A stretch of DNA of 64,000 nucleotides from Pseudomonadota bacterium. Lineage in GTDB: Bacteria > Pseudomonadota > Alphaproteobacteria > Micropepsales > Micropepsaceae. The stretch spans positions 62,001 through 126,000 of the forward strand of contig JAJZGY010000002.1 in NCBI GenBank assembly GCA_021804785.1, written 5' to 3'. The position numbers and the translations under genes were made by a program. Below, one piece after another: positions 47,768-58,434 of this stretch; position 1 is the first letter of the stretch, and every line of letters starts with the position of its first letter. Under the pieces are notes generated by a model that did no database searches, was not told where the DNA came from, and was given only the letters and a program-made list of their open reading frames with translations.

Positions 47768-49372
47768 ATGGCAGCTGTGGCGGCCAATCGCACCGAACTA
47801 TTGCAAATCGCCGATGCGGTTGCGCGCGACAAGTCGATCGACAAGATGGTCGTTCTGCACGCCATGGAAGAGGCGATGCAGCGCGCCGCCAAAGCACGTT
47901 ACGGCAGCGAAAACGAGATCAGAGTCGAGATTGATCCGAAGACCGGTGAGACCCGTGTCTCGCGCTATCTGCACGTGGTCGAACTGGTCGACAATGACAA
48001 AACCGAAATCAGCCTCGCCGATGCCCAGTCGCGCAATCCCTCAGCGATGGTAGGCGACATCATCGCCGAAACCCTGCCACCGGTCGATTTCAGCCGCATC
48101 GCTGCCCAGGCCGCCAAACAGGTGATCGTGCAGAAAGTCCGCGACGCGGAGCGCGAACGCCAGCACGAAGAGTACAAGGATCGCATCGGTGAAATCGTCC
48201 ATGGCATCGTCAAGCGTGTCGAATTTGGCTCAGTCGTCGTCGACCTGGGCAAAGCCGAAGGCGTCGTACGTCGCGATGAGATGATCCCGCGCGAAACCTT
48301 CCGCACCGGCGATCGGATTCGCGCCTACATTTACGACGTACGCCGCGAAACCCGCGGACCGCAGATCTTTCTGTCGCGCAGCCATCCCCAGTTCATGGTG
48401 CGCTTGTTTGCGCAGGAAGTGCCCGAAATCTATGATGGCATCATCGAAATTCGCGCGGTTGCCCGCGACCCGGGCTCGCGTGCCAAGATTGCCGTCATCT
48501 CGAAGGATTCCAGCATTGATCCGGTTGGCGCTTGCGTTGGCATGCGCGGGGTACGCGTGCAGGCGGTGGTGCAGGAGCTGCAGGGCGAGCGCATCGACAT
48601 CATCCCCTGGTCCGCGGATCCAGCTACCTTCATCGTCAATGCTCTCGCGCCCGCCGAGGTCACCAAAGTGGTGCTCGACGAAGATACGCGGCGGGTGGAA
48701 GTCGTGGTTCCAGACGAACAATTGTCGCTGGCCATTGGCCGACGCGGGCAGAATGTGCGCCTCGCCTCGCAGCTCACCGGCTGGCAGATCGACATTCTGA
48801 CCGAAGCCGAGGAATCCGAACGCCGCCAGAAGGAATTTGCCGAACGCTCGGCCCTGTTCATGGAGGCGCTCGATGTCGACGAGATGGTGGCCCAGCTGCT
48901 AGCCTCTGAAGGCTTTGCCGATATCGAAGACGTCGCCTATGTGCCGCTGCAGGAACTTGCCGCGGTTGAAGGCTTTGATGAGGAAACCGCCGAGGAGTTG
49001 CAGACCCGCGCCATCGAATATCTGGAAGCGCGCAACCGGGAGCTGGACGACAAGCGCCGCGCCCTTGGCGTGGAAGATGCCGTGCTGGACGTCGAGGGCG
49101 TCACGCCGGCCATGGCGGTCGCGCTCGGCGAGCATGATGTCAAGACCTTGGAGGACCTCGCCGGTTGTGCCAATGACGAACTGCTCGGTTATTATGAGCA
49201 AGGCAAGGACAAGGAACGCGTTAAGGTCGAAGGTGCCCTTGAAGCCTTCGATCTGACCCCGGAAGAGGCCAATACCATTATCATGAAGGCCCGCGTCGCG
49301 GCGGGCTGGATTGACCGCTGGCCGGAGCCCTCCGAGGAGACGAGCAAGACCGACGAGGAGGCAGAAGCGTAA
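47768..49372 (+). CDS. nusA: Transcription termination/antitermination protein NusA
   Basis: A 534-residue NusA. The N-terminal RNA-polymerase-binding domain contains [20 protein letters not shown]; an S1 domain follows ([20 protein letters not shown]), then two KH domains with [12 protein letters not shown] and [15 protein letters not shown], and a C-terminal section with two helix-hairpin-helix repeats and an acidic tail. AAGGAG precedes the ATG. NusA controls pausing, termination and antitermination. Confidence 0.97.
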   Translation: MAAVAANRTELLQIADAVARDKSIDKMVVLHAMEEAMQRAAKARYGSENEIRVEIDPKTGETRVSRYLHVVELVDNDKTEISLADAQSRNPSAMVGDIIAETLPPVDFSRIAAQAAKQVIVQKVRDAERERQHEEYKDRIGEIVHGIVKRVEFGSVVVDLGKAEGVVRRDEMIPRETFRTGDRIRAYIYDVRRETRGPQIFLSRSHPQFMVRLFAQEVPEIYDGIIEIRAVARDPGSRAKIAVISKDSSIDPVGACVGMRGVRVQAVVQELQGERIDIIPWSADPATFIVNALAPAEVTKVVLDEDTRRVEVVVPDEQLSLAIGRRGQNVRLASQLTGWQIDILTEAEESERRQKEFAERSALFMEALDVDEMVAQLLASEGFADIEDVAYVPLQELAAVEGFDEETAEELQTRAIEYLEARNRELDDKRRALGVEDAVLDVEGVTPAMAVALGEHDVKTLEDLAGCANDELLGYYEQGKDKERVKVEGALEAFDLTPEEANTIIMKARVAAGWIDRWPEPSEETSKTDEEAEA

Positions 49373-49375
49373 GGC

Positions 49376-50056
49376 GTGAGGCATGCACAGCAGCACAGGC
49401 AGGAGACGGAGGACGGGCACGCACGGCGCTGCATCGTCACCGGAGACGTGCGTCCTGACAGCGAATTGATCCGCTTCGTCGCTGCGCCCAATGATGAGGT
49501 GGTGCCGGACCTTGCCGCCAAACTGCCGGGCCGGGGCATGTGGGTGAGTGCTGATCGTGCCTGTCTTGAACGGGCGGCGACACGCAACTATTTCGCCCGG
49601 GCGGCCAAACGGGCGCTTACGGTTTCGCCTCAGCTTGCTGACCACGTCGCGGGACTGCTGCGCCGCCGCCTGGCTGATGATCTTGGCCTGGCCCGCAAGG
49701 CAGGGAGCCTTACGCTCGGCTTCGACAAGATTGCCAGATCCTTCGCCGGCCGGCACCCGCCTGTGCTTCTGATTGAGGCGTCAGATGGCGCCGAAGATGG
49801 CCAGCGCAAGCTCATGGCGCTGGCGCGGGCCCACGGCCTTAACCTCAAGCTGCTGGATTGTCTCAATTCTCAAGAATTGAGCTTGGCCTTGGGCCGCGAA
49901 AATGTGGTACATGCGGCGCTCCCATCCGGGCAGCTTGCAGACAGGATCGCGATCAATGCGCGGCGGCTTGCCGCCGTCCGGGCGCCGGGACAGGCGCCGA
50001 ACAGACCAATGGAACGCAAGGCCGGTCCGATGCCGGCCTCTGAAAGGTACGAATGA
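49376..50056 (+). CDS. YlxR (DUF448) RNA-binding protein with L7Ae-like domain
   Basis: A 226-residue protein starting with GTG three bases after the nusA stop. The N-terminal YlxR domain has [20 protein letters not shown] and [18 protein letters not shown]. The second half resembles the L7Ae/L30e RNA-binding fold ([19 protein letters not shown]). The two-domain form is usual in Alphaproteobacteria between nusA and infB. Its function in transcription or translation is not settled. Confidence 0.9.
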   Translation: MRHAQQHRQETEDGHARRCIVTGDVRPDSELIRFVAAPNDEVVPDLAAKLPGRGMWVSADRACLERAATRNYFARAAKRALTVSPQLADHVAGLLRRRLADDLGLARKAGSLTLGFDKIARSFAGRHPPVLLIEASDGAEDGQRKLMALARAHGLNLKLLDCLNSQELSLALGRENVVHAALPSGQLADRIAINARRLAAVRAPGQAPNRPMERKAGPMPASERYE

Positions 50057-52629
50057 GCGAGACGAATGACACCACGCGCCGCGGCAAAACCCTGTCGCTG
50101 AAGAAGACGGAAACCTCGACCGTCAAGCAAAGCTTCAGCCATGGCCGCACCAAAGCCGTCGTGGTGGAAAAGAAGCGTGCCCGCGTCGCCCCAGCGGCGT
50201 CAGCACCTACCGCCAAGACTGCCGAGACAGCCAGCCCGGCTCCGAGCCAGACCCCGGCCCCGGGGCGCCCGGCGCAATCTGGCGGCATGAAGCCGGCTCC
50301 CAGCCGCGCTGGCGTGGTCCTGCGCCAGCTCACCGATGAGGAAAAGGAGGCGCGCAGTCGCGCCCTTGCTGATGCCCGCGTCGCCGAAGAGGAGGCCCGC
50401 CGCCACGCCAATGAGGAGCGCAGGCGGCGCGAAGTGGAGGAAGCCCAGTTGCGGGCCGAACGCGAGGCGGCCGCCAAACGCAAGGCCGAAGAAGACGCCC
50501 GCCGGCTGGCCGAAGAAGACGCCCGGCGCCACGCCGAAGAGGAGTTGGCCCGGCGCGAGAAGCAACCCGACGAAACCCAACGCACACCAAAGCCGAAGCC
50601 GGCGCCAGAGGCGGTGGAAGCCCCGCGGGCGCGCCGTCCCGAACTCGAGGAAGAAGACGAGGGCAAGGGCAAGAAGCTCTCAGGCAAAGGCGCTGCCGCC
50701 AAAACACCGGCTGCCGCCCGCAAGGGTCCGACCGACCGCCGTCGTGGCAAGCTCACGGTTACCCGCGCCTTGTCCGATGACGATGGCGAGCGCACGCGTT
50801 CGTTGGCGGCGTTCCGGCGTCATCTGCAGCGCGTCAACAAGGGTCAGCAGGCCCAACAGGCCGGTCCCGCCGGCCCCCGCGAGGTGATCGTTCCGGAAAC
50901 CATCACCGTTGCCGAGCTGGCCAACCGCATGGCCCGTCGCGCCGTCGACGTCATCAAAGTACTGATGAAGAACGGCATGATGCTGACAGTCAACGACACC
51001 ATCGATGCTGACACCGCAGAGCTGGTGGCCACCGAATATGGCCACACCGTCAAGCGCGTAGCGGAATCTGACGTGCTCGAAGGGCTGAAGGGCGACGCCG
51101 ATACCGACACCAACATGCAGCCGCGGCCACCAGTGGTCACGGTCATGGGCCATGTCGACCACGGCAAGACCTCGCTCCTCGATGGCTTGCGCAAGACTGA
51201 TGTGGTGGCTGGCGAGGCCGGGGGGATCACCCAGCACATCGGCGCCTATCAGGTCCAGCTCGCCAGTGGCCAGAAAATCACCTTTCTCGACACTCCCGGC
51301 CACGCCGCCTTTACCTCGATGCGCGCCCGTGGCGCCAAGGTGACGGACATCGTCGTGCTGGTGGTTGCTGCCGATGACGGCGTCATGCCCCAGACCGTCG
51401 AGGCGATCAGCCATGCCAAAGCGGCAGGCGTTCCGCTCATCGTCGCCATCAACAAAATTGACAAGCCGGATGCCAAGCCGCAGCGGGTCAAGACCGAACT
51501 CTTGCAGTATGACGTGCAGGTCGAAGACATGGGTGGCGAAACCCAGGCGGTGGAAGTTTCGGCGCTGAAGGGCATAGGGCTTGGACGCCTCGAAGAAGCA
51601 ATCCTGCTGCAGGCCGAACTGCTCGATCTGAAGGCCAATCCCGAACGCACCGCCGAGGGCGCTGTGATCGAGGCCAAGCTCGACAAGGGGCGCGGGCCAG
51701 TGGCAACCGTCCTCGTCGAACGTGGCACCTTGAAGAACGGCGACATTCTCGTCGCCGGATCCGAATGGGGCCGGGTGCGCGCCCTCGTCAATGACCATGG
51801 CGAGACCGTCGACAGTGCTGGGCCATCCGTACCGGTTGAGGTCCTCGGCCTATCGGGCGTGCCTGAAGCTGGCGACGAATTCGTCGTCGTCGAAAACGAC
51901 TCCCGCGCGCGCGAGGTCACCGAGTATCGCGCCCGCAAGCGCCGTGAATCGCGTCAGGCCGCGAATTCGCGCCAGACGCTCGATCAGCTGCTCAAGAGCC
52001 GCAAAGAGGGCGAGACACGGTACCTGCCGCTCGTCATCAAGGCCGATGTGCAAGGTTCAGTCGAAGCCATTCAGGGCGCCCTCACCAAGCTTGGCACCAG
52101 CGAAGTGGCCGTCCAGTTCCTGCAATCAGGGGTTGGCGCCATCACCGAAAGCGATGTCATCCTGGCCCATGCCTCGGGCGGCGCAATTATCGGCTTTAAC
52201 GTGCGTGCCAACGCCCACGCCCGCGAGCGGGCCAAGCGCGATGGCGTCGAGATCCGCTATTACAGCATCATCTACAATGTCGTAGACGACGTGAAAGCGG
52301 TGCTATCGGGCATGCTGGCGCCGGAAGTGCGCGAGAAATTCCTCGGCAATGCCGAAATCCTCGAAGTATTCTCGATCTCCAAGGTCGGCAAGGTGGCAGG
52401 CTGTCGGGTCAGCGAAGGTGTCGTCCGTCGCGGCGCCAAGGTTCGCCTTATCCGCGATGGCGTGGTCGTCCACGAGGGCGAACTGTCGACCCTGAAGCGC
52501 TTCAAGGATGATGCTCGCGAAGTGCAGGCCGGACAGGAATGCGGCATGTCCTTCGCCAATTACGATAATATCGCCAAGGGTGATGTTATCGAATGCTTCG
52601 AGGTCGAAACCGTCCAACGCGCGCTTTAA
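50053..52629 (+). CDS. infB: Translation initiation factor IF-2
   Basis: An 858-residue IF-2. An N-terminal disordered region of about 230 residues rich in Ala, Arg, Glu and Pro is followed by the IF2N segment ([20 protein letters not shown]), the GTPase domain with [17 protein letters not shown] (near residue 365), DTPGHAAF and NKID, then domains II-IV. IF-2 places initiator tRNA on the ribosome. The ATG overlaps the YlxR stop (ATGA). Confidence 0.97.
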   Translation: MSETNDTTRRGKTLSLKKTETSTVKQSFSHGRTKAVVVEKKRARVAPAASAPTAKTAETASPAPSQTPAPGRPAQSGGMKPAPSRAGVVLRQLTDEEKEARSRALADARVAEEEARRHANEERRRREVEEAQLRAEREAAAKRKAEEDARRLAEEDARRHAEEELARREKQPDETQRTPKPKPAPEAVEAPRARRPELEEEDEGKGKKLSGKGAAAKTPAAARKGPTDRRRGKLTVTRALSDDDGERTRSLAAFRRHLQRVNKGQQAQQAGPAGPREVIVPETITVAELANRMARRAVDVIKVLMKNGMMLTVNDTIDADTAELVATEYGHTVKRVAESDVLEGLKGDADTDTNMQPRPPVVTVMGHVDHGKTSLLDGLRKTDVVAGEAGGITQHIGAYQVQLASGQKITFLDTPGHAAFTSMRARGAKVTDIVVLVVAADDGVMPQTVEAISHAKAAGVPLIVAINKIDKPDAKPQRVKTELLQYDVQVEDMGGETQAVEVSALKGIGLGRLEEAILLQAELLDLKANPERTAEGAVIEAKLDKGRGPVATVLVERGTLKNGDILVAGSEWGRVRALVNDHGETVDSAGPSVPVEVLGLSGVPEAGDEFVVVENDSRAREVTEYRARKRRESRQAANSRQTLDQLLKSRKEGETRYLPLVIKADVQGSVEAIQGALTKLGTSEVAVQFLQSGVGAITESDVILAHASGGAIIGFNVRANAHARERAKRDGVEIRYYSIIYNVVDDVKAVLSGMLAPEVREKFLGNAEILEVFSISKVGKVAGCRVSEGVVRRGAKVRLIRDGVVVHEGELSTLKRFKDDAREVQAGQECGMSFANYDNIAKGDVIECFEVETVQRAL

Positions 52630-52698
52630 GGAGCCACTGCAGAGGCTGTGCCCGGTGATCTCTCCCGCCGGCGCGCCCAAGCATGGACATAGATTACC

Positions 52699-53118
52699 GT
52701 GAACCGACGTCCGACACGATCCCACACCGGCCCCTCACAGCGTCAGCTGCGGGTGGGAGAAATGCTGCGCCACACCCTTTCCGAGATTCTGGCGCGCGGC
52801 GAGCTGCGCGATCCCGAGCTCGACGGAGTATCGGTGACAGTGACGGTCGTCAAACCCTCTCCGGACATGCGTCACGCCACGGTATTTTGCGAACCCCTCG
52901 GTGGCAAGAACGCCAAGCCCATCATCGCTGCGCTCAATCGCAATGCCCGCTTTCTGCGCGGTCAGATGGGCAAGACCATCGCGCTCAAATTCACGCCCGA
53001 TCTGCGCTTCGTGGAAGACACCTCCTTTGCTGAGGCCGAGAAGATCGAGACCCTGCTGAAGTCCGAGCGGGTGGCGCGCGACCTGCGCCGCGACGAGGAC
53101 GCAAGCGATGAGAACTGA
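52699..53118 (+). CDS. rbfA: Ribosome-binding factor A
   Basis: A 139-residue KH-fold protein that helps 16S rRNA processing and cold adaptation. Pattern: SQRQLRVGEMLRHTLSEILA, DPELDGVSVTVTVVKPSPDM, LRGQMGKTIALKFTPDLRFV then EDTSFAEAEKIETLL. The start is GTG at 52699. It lies in the normal place between infB and truB. Confidence 0.94.
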   Translation: MNRRPTRSHTGPSQRQLRVGEMLRHTLSEILARGELRDPELDGVSVTVTVVKPSPDMRHATVFCEPLGGKNAKPIIAALNRNARFLRGQMGKTIALKFTPDLRFVEDTSFAEAEKIETLLKSERVARDLRRDEDASDEN

Positions 53119-53159
53119 GCCTGAGCCCCGCGAGCGGGGGTCTGAAGGAACAAGAGCCG

Positions 53160-54104
53160 ATGGGCCGTAGGAAAAAGGGCAATGCCGTCCATGGCTGGGT
53201 GGTGATCGATAAGCCGCAAGGCGTCACATCCACCCAGGTTGTGGGCATCGTCAAACGCGTCTTCAACGCCCAGAAGGCCGGCCATGCCGGCACCCTTGAC
53301 CCCATGGCCACAGGTGTCCTCGCGGTGGCGCTGGGGGAGGCGACCAAGACCGTGCCTTATGCCATGGATGCGGAAAAATCCTATCTCTTCACGGCAAAAT
53401 GGGGTGAGGCCACCGACAGCGACGACGCCGACGGCACCGTGACGGCCACTACCGCCAGTCGACCGAGCCGGGCCGAGATCCTCGCCGCCCTTCCTGCCCT
53501 GACCGGAACCATCCTGCAAACCCCACCGGCCTATTCGGCGATCAAGGTGGATGGCATGCGCGCCTATGACCTCGCCCGCGAGGGCGAGACCGTCAGCCTC
53601 GCCGCACGCCCCGTCGCAATCCATGAGGTGCACCTCTGCGAGCAGCCCGCCGAGGACCTCGCAGTGTTCGAAATGCGCTGTGGCAAGGGAGCTTATGTTC
53701 GCGCCTTTGTCCGCGATCTGGCACAGGCTCTAGGGACGCTCGGCCATGTCTGTGCCCTAAGGCGCACCAGTGTGGGCAGCTTTACCGTCCAGGCCGCGAT
53801 TTCACTGGAAAACCTCAAGGAATTTATGCATAGTCCGGCCGCTTTTGAGCACTTAAGGCCTCTTTCGACCGCGCTGGACGGCATCCCGGCGCTGGCCGTA
53901 ACAGGCCCGGATGTGGTCCGCCTGAAGAGTGGCAACCCCATTCTCTGCCGGGCCGGCCAGTTTGCAAAGCTGGCCGAGCAGGGTGGAGATGAGCTTCAGG
54001 GCCAGACTGTCTTTCTGTCTACCCCTGCCGGCGAGCCGATCGCTCTGGCCGAGCTGGTGGAGGGACAGTTGCAGCCCTTCCGCGTGTTCAATTTCACCCC
54101 GTGA
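53160..54104 (+). CDS. truB: tRNA pseudouridine(55) synthase
   Basis: A 314-residue TruB that makes pseudouridine 55 in the T-loop of tRNAs. It has HGWVVIDKPQGVTSTQVV, the catalytic Asp47 in KAGHAGTLDPMATGVL, PPAYSAIKVDGMRAYDLAR and a C-terminal PUA-like extension. It follows rbfA and precedes rpsO. Confidence 0.96.
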   Translation: MGRRKKGNAVHGWVVIDKPQGVTSTQVVGIVKRVFNAQKAGHAGTLDPMATGVLAVALGEATKTVPYAMDAEKSYLFTAKWGEATDSDDADGTVTATTASRPSRAEILAALPALTGTILQTPPAYSAIKVDGMRAYDLAREGETVSLAARPVAIHEVHLCEQPAEDLAVFEMRCGKGAYVRAFVRDLAQALGTLGHVCALRRTSVGSFTVQAAISLENLKEFMHSPAAFEHLRPLSTALDGIPALAVTGPDVVRLKSGNPILCRAGQFAKLAEQGGDELQGQTVFLSTPAGEPIALAELVEGQLQPFRVFNFTP

Positions 54105-54119
54105 TGTCCGGAACCGACC

Positions 54120-54389
54120 ATGTCGATTACAGCTGAACGTAAGCAGGAACTAATCAAGGAATTTGCCACCAAAGAGGGCGACACGGGTTCGCCCGAAGTC
54201 CAGGTGGCGGTGCTCTCCGAGCGCATTACCAATCTGACCGAGCATTTCAAGACCCACGCGAAGGACAATCATTCGCGCCGCGGGCTTATCAAGCTGGTCT
54301 CCCAGCGCCGGCGTCTGCTCGATTATGTTAAGGCCTCCGACTCCCAGCGCTATCAGGCGCTGATCGGCCGGTTGGGCTTGCGGCGCTGA
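54120..54389 (+). CDS. rpsO: 30S ribosomal protein S15
   Basis: An 89-residue complete S15: [40 protein letters not shown] and [20 protein letters not shown]. The gene is followed by a 198-base gap before pnp. The usual rpsO-pnp pair ends the translation operon. Confidence 0.97.
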   Translation: MSITAERKQELIKEFATKEGDTGSPEVQVAVLSERITNLTEHFKTHAKDNHSRRGLIKLVSQRRRLLDYVKASDSQRYQALIGRLGLRR

Positions 54390-54587
54390 CCCCCCGCGCC
54401 CTCTTAGCTCTGCCTTGTGCGCGCGTCCGCGCGGTCGCCATCTTGGCCGGCCGTAGCGGTCGCGCGTATGTTTTTCGCGTCACGACGCAAACAGCCGGAG
54501 GAGTTCCGGCAACTGAGGGGCCTGTCGCAAACCGCTAGCCCCACATCCGACAGGCAATCCGGCCTGCGGGAACGAAGGAAAGAAACG

Positions 54588-56753
54588 ATGTTCACTATTG
54601 CCAAAGAAGAAATCGAATGGGGCGGCCGCAAGCTGTCGCTCGAAACCGGGCGCATCGCGCGTCAGGCCGACGGAGCCGTGCTAGCGAGCTATGGCGAAAC
54701 CGTTGTCCTTGCCACTGTCGTTGGTGCACACAGCCCCAAGCCCGGCATTGATTTCTTCCCCCTCACGGTTAATTACCAGGAGCGCTTTTACGCGGCCGGC
54801 AAGATTCCTGGTGGTTATTTCAAGCGCGAAGGCCGCCCCACCGAGCGCGAAACCCTGATTTCCCGGCTGATCGACCGGCCGATCCGTCCCTTGTTCGCCG
54901 AAGGCTACAAGAACGAGACGCAGGTCATCGTCACGGTCCTCAGTCACGATATGGAAAATGACCCCGATGTGGTGGCGGTGATCGCAGCTTCGGCGGCACT
55001 GACGCTGTCCGGCATCCCCTTTATGGGCCCAATCGGGGCAGCCCGCGTCGGCTATATTGATGGTGCCTTCAGGCTCAACCCCCCTGTCGACGAGATGGCA
55101 AGCTCAAGTCTTGATCTCGTGGTGGCCGGCACCGGCAATGCCGTGCTCATGGTGGAATCCGAAGCCCAGGAACTGCCGGAAGACGTCATGCTGGGCGCGG
55201 TCATGTTCGGCCATCAGCAGATGCAGGCAGCAATCAACATGATCATCCGGCTGGCCGAGAAGGCGGCCAAGGAGCCGCGTGAGCTGACCATCGATGACAG
55301 TAAGGAACGCTACGCCGCGCTCAAGACCTTCGCCGGTAGCGATCTGCACGCCGCCTTCCAGATTGCCGAAAAGCATGTCCGGCGCGACCGCATCGCGGAG
55401 ATCCGCAGCCGCGCCGCACGGGAATTTGTCGGCGAGGGCGACGCCAAGCTGAGTGACAACAAGTTTGGTGTGCTGTTTCATGATCTCGAGGCGGACATCA
55501 TGCGCAATGCGGTTCTTGATACCGGACGGCGCATCGATGGACGCAATACCAAAGAGATCCGTCCCATTCTTGCGCAGGTTGGCACCTTGCCGCGCACACA
55601 TGGCTCGGCCCTGTTCACCCGCGGTGAAACCCAGGCGCTCGTGGTGGCAACCTTGGGTACCGCTGAAGATGAGCAGTTCGTCGACAGCCTCGAAGGCACG
55701 AGTAAGCAGAGCTTCATGCTCCACTACAATTTCCCGCCCTACAGCGTGGGCGAAACCGGCCGCATGTCTGGCCCGGGCCGGCGCGAAATCGGTCATGGCA
55801 AGCTGGCCTGGCGGGCTGTGCATCCCATGCTGCCCAAGCGCGAGGAATTTCCCTACACCTTGCGCGTAGTTTCCGAAATCACCGAATCCAACGGCTCCTC
55901 ATCGATGGCGACCGTGTGCGGCACCTCGCTGGCACTGATGGATGCCGGTGTGCCACTCAAGGCGCCGATTGCGGGCATTGCCATGGGGCTCATTCTGGAA
56001 GGCACCCGCTATGCCGTGCTGTCGGATATCCTTGGTGATGAAGATCACCTCGGAGACATGGACTTCAAGGTGGCCGGAACCCAAACTGGTGTCACCTCGC
56101 TGCAGATGGACATTAAGATCGCCGGCATCACCGAAGAGATCATGCAGGTGGCACTTGGCCAGGCCAAAGACGGGCGCCTGCACATTCTGGGCGAAATGGC
56201 TAAGGCCATCAGCCAGAGCCGCAGCGAGCTCGGCGAGCATGCTCCACGCATCGAGCAGATGAAAATTCCGACCGACAAGATCCGCGATGTCATCGGCACT
56301 GGCGGCAAGGTCATCCGTGAGATCGTGGAAAAGACGGGTGCCAAGATCAGTGTTGAAGACGATGGCACGGTCAAGATCGCGTCGGCAGACGGCGAATCCA
56401 TCCGCGCTGCCGTCAAATGGATCAAGTCACTGACAGCAGAACCCGAAGTTGGTGAAATCTACGACGGCAAGGTCGTCAAGGTGATGGATTTCGGAGCCTT
56501 CGTGAACTTCTTTGGTCCCAAAGACGGGCTTGTGCACATTTCCGAACTTGCACCACAGCGCGTCGCCAAGACCTCGGACGTGGTCAAAGAGGGCCAGGGC
56601 GTCAAAGTCAAACTTCTCGGCTTTGATGACCGCGGCAAAGTACGCCTCTCGATGAAAATGGTTGACCAGGTGACAGGAGAGGATCTGTCCAAGAAAGCCG
56701 CGCCAGAGAGCGACGCCGCCGCGGATGATGCCGCGGCCAAACCGGCCCAATAG
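54588..56753 (+). CDS. pnp: Polyribonucleotide nucleotidyltransferase
   Basis: A 721-residue PNPase. Two RNase PH-like domains (the first with [20 protein letters not shown], the second with [20 protein letters not shown]) are separated by a helical domain, followed by a KH domain ([18 protein letters not shown]) and an S1 domain ([20 protein letters not shown]). It degrades mRNA 3' to 5' using phosphate. The frame is open upstream, but ATG 54588 follows AAGGAAAG and gives the family N-terminus. Confidence 0.97.
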   Translation: MFTIAKEEIEWGGRKLSLETGRIARQADGAVLASYGETVVLATVVGAHSPKPGIDFFPLTVNYQERFYAAGKIPGGYFKREGRPTERETLISRLIDRPIRPLFAEGYKNETQVIVTVLSHDMENDPDVVAVIAASAALTLSGIPFMGPIGAARVGYIDGAFRLNPPVDEMASSSLDLVVAGTGNAVLMVESEAQELPEDVMLGAVMFGHQQMQAAINMIIRLAEKAAKEPRELTIDDSKERYAALKTFAGSDLHAAFQIAEKHVRRDRIAEIRSRAAREFVGEGDAKLSDNKFGVLFHDLEADIMRNAVLDTGRRIDGRNTKEIRPILAQVGTLPRTHGSALFTRGETQALVVATLGTAEDEQFVDSLEGTSKQSFMLHYNFPPYSVGETGRMSGPGRREIGHGKLAWRAVHPMLPKREEFPYTLRVVSEITESNGSSSMATVCGTSLALMDAGVPLKAPIAGIAMGLILEGTRYAVLSDILGDEDHLGDMDFKVAGTQTGVTSLQMDIKIAGITEEIMQVALGQAKDGRLHILGEMAKAISQSRSELGEHAPRIEQMKIPTDKIRDVIGTGGKVIREIVEKTGAKISVEDDGTVKIASADGESIRAAVKWIKSLTAEPEVGEIYDGKVVKVMDFGAFVNFFGPKDGLVHISELAPQRVAKTSDVVKEGQGVKVKLLGFDDRGKVRLSMKMVDQVTGEDLSKKAAPESDAAADDAAAKPAQ

Positions 56754-56761
56754 CCGTCGTG

Positions 56762-56801
56762 CTCGCGGCTGCCTGCCCGCTTTGGTGCAGGCAGCCGCGA
56801 G
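56762..56801 (+). terminator. Long hairpin after pnp
   Basis: A perfect 15-bp inverted repeat, CTCGCGGCTGCCTGC with its complement, encloses a 10-base loop and begins 9 bases after the pnp stop. Only a short pyrimidine run follows, so it may stabilise the mRNA end as much as terminate. Confidence 0.6.
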
Positions 56802-56829
56802 TGGCTCCTTTCGACCCACGAGTCCCCGG

Positions 56830-57129
56830 ATGATGATCGGCTTTCGCCTTCTTGCCCTTGGCCTCATCGTGGCCGCACTCGTGCTCCTGGGCGCCGACGC
56901 CATCAGCTCACTTCAGCACGGGGGCATCAGGCTGCATTCCCTGGAACAGCTGATGGATATGACGAGCCCCGCCTTGGCCCGCCACATCCACGACTGGGCC
57001 GCAGACATGCTGCCCGGTCCTCTCACAGCTCTCGTCCGCGGTCTCCTTGACAGCTGGGCCTGGGCCCTTTTTGGCGTCGGCGGCGTTCTCATCGCCTTCG
57101 TTTGTGGCCGCCCGCGTCTGCGCAGCTAG
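56830..57129 (+). CDS. Small membrane protein of unknown function
   Basis: 99 residues with two hydrophobic segments (FRLLALGLIVAALVLLGADA and ALFGVGGVLIAFVCG) around a hydrophilic loop of about 50 residues. No family recognised. It lies between pnp and the diiron gene, convergent with the latter by three bases. The start ATG at 56830 lacks a strong ribosome-binding site. Confidence 0.65.
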   Translation: MMIGFRLLALGLIVAALVLLGADAISSLQHGGIRLHSLEQLMDMTSPALARHIHDWAADMLPGPLTALVRGLLDSWAWALFGVGGVLIAFVCGRPRLRS

Positions 57130-57132
57130 AGG

Positions 57133-58251
57133 CTATTCGGCCGCTAGCATGCCGGCCGCACTGATCTGCCCCTTGGCGCCATTGAGCTGCATCAGATATT
57201 TGATGCCCTCCTCAGCGATGTCATCTCCGATCATGCGATTGCCTTCGGCATGCAGTTCCGCCATGTCGATATAAGCTGCATAATTGCCGCGGGTACGCTC
57301 GGTGATGATCCCGGCCTTCAACAGGGTTTTGATCAGTACACGAAATATATTGGACGCTTCCGCGAGATCCTGACGGATCTCAGCATCGCTCAACGCTTCC
57401 ATGAATGCCTGCTGGCACCAAATGGGATCAAGGCCCACAGCCTCGTAGATGAACGACTTCTGGTCAGGGCTGCCGAGATTGAACAGAAGTACCTGGAACA
57501 CATTCCACGCCCAGTCCTCGATCACCTCATGTTCGGCCTTGGACAGTTGCGGAATGGTGCGATCGGCCCAGATCTTCCCGAATTTGTGGTGAAAGGCTTC
57601 ATCGGTCATGACGAGCTGCATCAGCTTTGTCAGCAGCGGATCACGAGATTCCTTGTAGAAGCTGGCAAACGCACCCATGGCAAGGCCTTCGACCAGCATC
57701 TGCATGCCTACCAGTTTCTTCCACACCAAAGGCGAAGAGACCAGTTCGTTCAAAAGGCTGCCGAGCGCCGGTCCGACACGGACGGGCCTGCCCCAGCGCG
57801 CCTTGACATAGGCAGAGAACGCGGTCACGTGGCGGGCTTCTTCACGGGTCTGGTTGGCAGCATATTCCTGCGCCCCAGGATCCTTGAGGATATGGCACAG
57901 CGAGGCTGAGAGCGCGAGCGCACCCTGCTCGCCATGCAGAATCGAAGACAGCGACCACAACACATCGAGATTGACGAGCTTGATCTTGCTGCGCTCATCC
58001 AGACGATCGCCAATCGCCGTGCGCAAATCCATGTTGGCCTGCGGATTGACGAGATACTCACGCTCAACATCAAAAGGCTGAGAAAAATCGATGTACTTGA
58101 TATCGAGTGGATCCCAGAAGTGCTGGTGCGTCGCTGAAATAATCTTGTCGAAGGCCGTGGTGCGTGCACCATAGCGCTCGACTTCAAGCATGGCCGGAAA
58201 GTCGCTTGGGTCCACGGCGTTGTAAGCCGGGTCTTTGGTGATGTGATCCAT
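57133..58251 (-). CDS. Ferritin-like diiron protein, ribonucleotide-reductase-R2-like fold
   Basis: A 372-residue protein starting at an ATG preceded by GGAGAGG. Two Glu/ExxH sets form a typical carboxylate-bridged diiron site: ILHGEQGALAL with QTREEARHV, and QMLVEGLAMGAF with MTDEAFHHKFG. This resembles R2-like oxidases and N-oxygenases of the AurF type, not true class I R2, since no radical-bearing Tyr context or nrdA gene is visible. The substrate is unknown. Confidence 0.78.
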   Translation of the reverse strand: MDHITKDPAYNAVDPSDFPAMLEVERYGARTTAFDKIISATHQHFWDPLDIKYIDFSQPFDVEREYLVNPQANMDLRTAIGDRLDERSKIKLVNLDVLWSLSSILHGEQGALALSASLCHILKDPGAQEYAANQTREEARHVTAFSAYVKARWGRPVRVGPALGSLLNELVSSPLVWKKLVGMQMLVEGLAMGAFASFYKESRDPLLTKLMQLVMTDEAFHHKFGKIWADRTIPQLSKAEHEVIEDWAWNVFQVLLFNLGSPDQKSFIYEAVGLDPIWCQQAFMEALSDAEIRQDLAEASNIFRVLIKTLLKAGIITERTRGNYAAYIDMAELHAEGNRMIGDDIAEEGIKYLMQLNGAKGQISAAGMLAAE

Positions 58252-58434
58252 GGTCCTCTCCGGAAATTTATGGTTGTCCGAGCAGCCTAGGCGAGAGCTG
58301 CATCGTCTCGCAAGAAATAATGACGCCACGTCATTTCGTTCCCCAAGCCATCAAAACCTGTGCAGACCCGCGCACCGGCCCGCGCCTCCGTGCTAAACTG
58401 GCGACGCAGCACCCCGAACGAGCACGAGTGATCC

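Noticed and set aside
50680-51798. Minus-strand open frame (372 codons) opposite infB
   Set aside because: Antisense to the unmistakable IF-2 GTPase domain; His/Asp-rich text typical of antisense frames in high-GC DNA.
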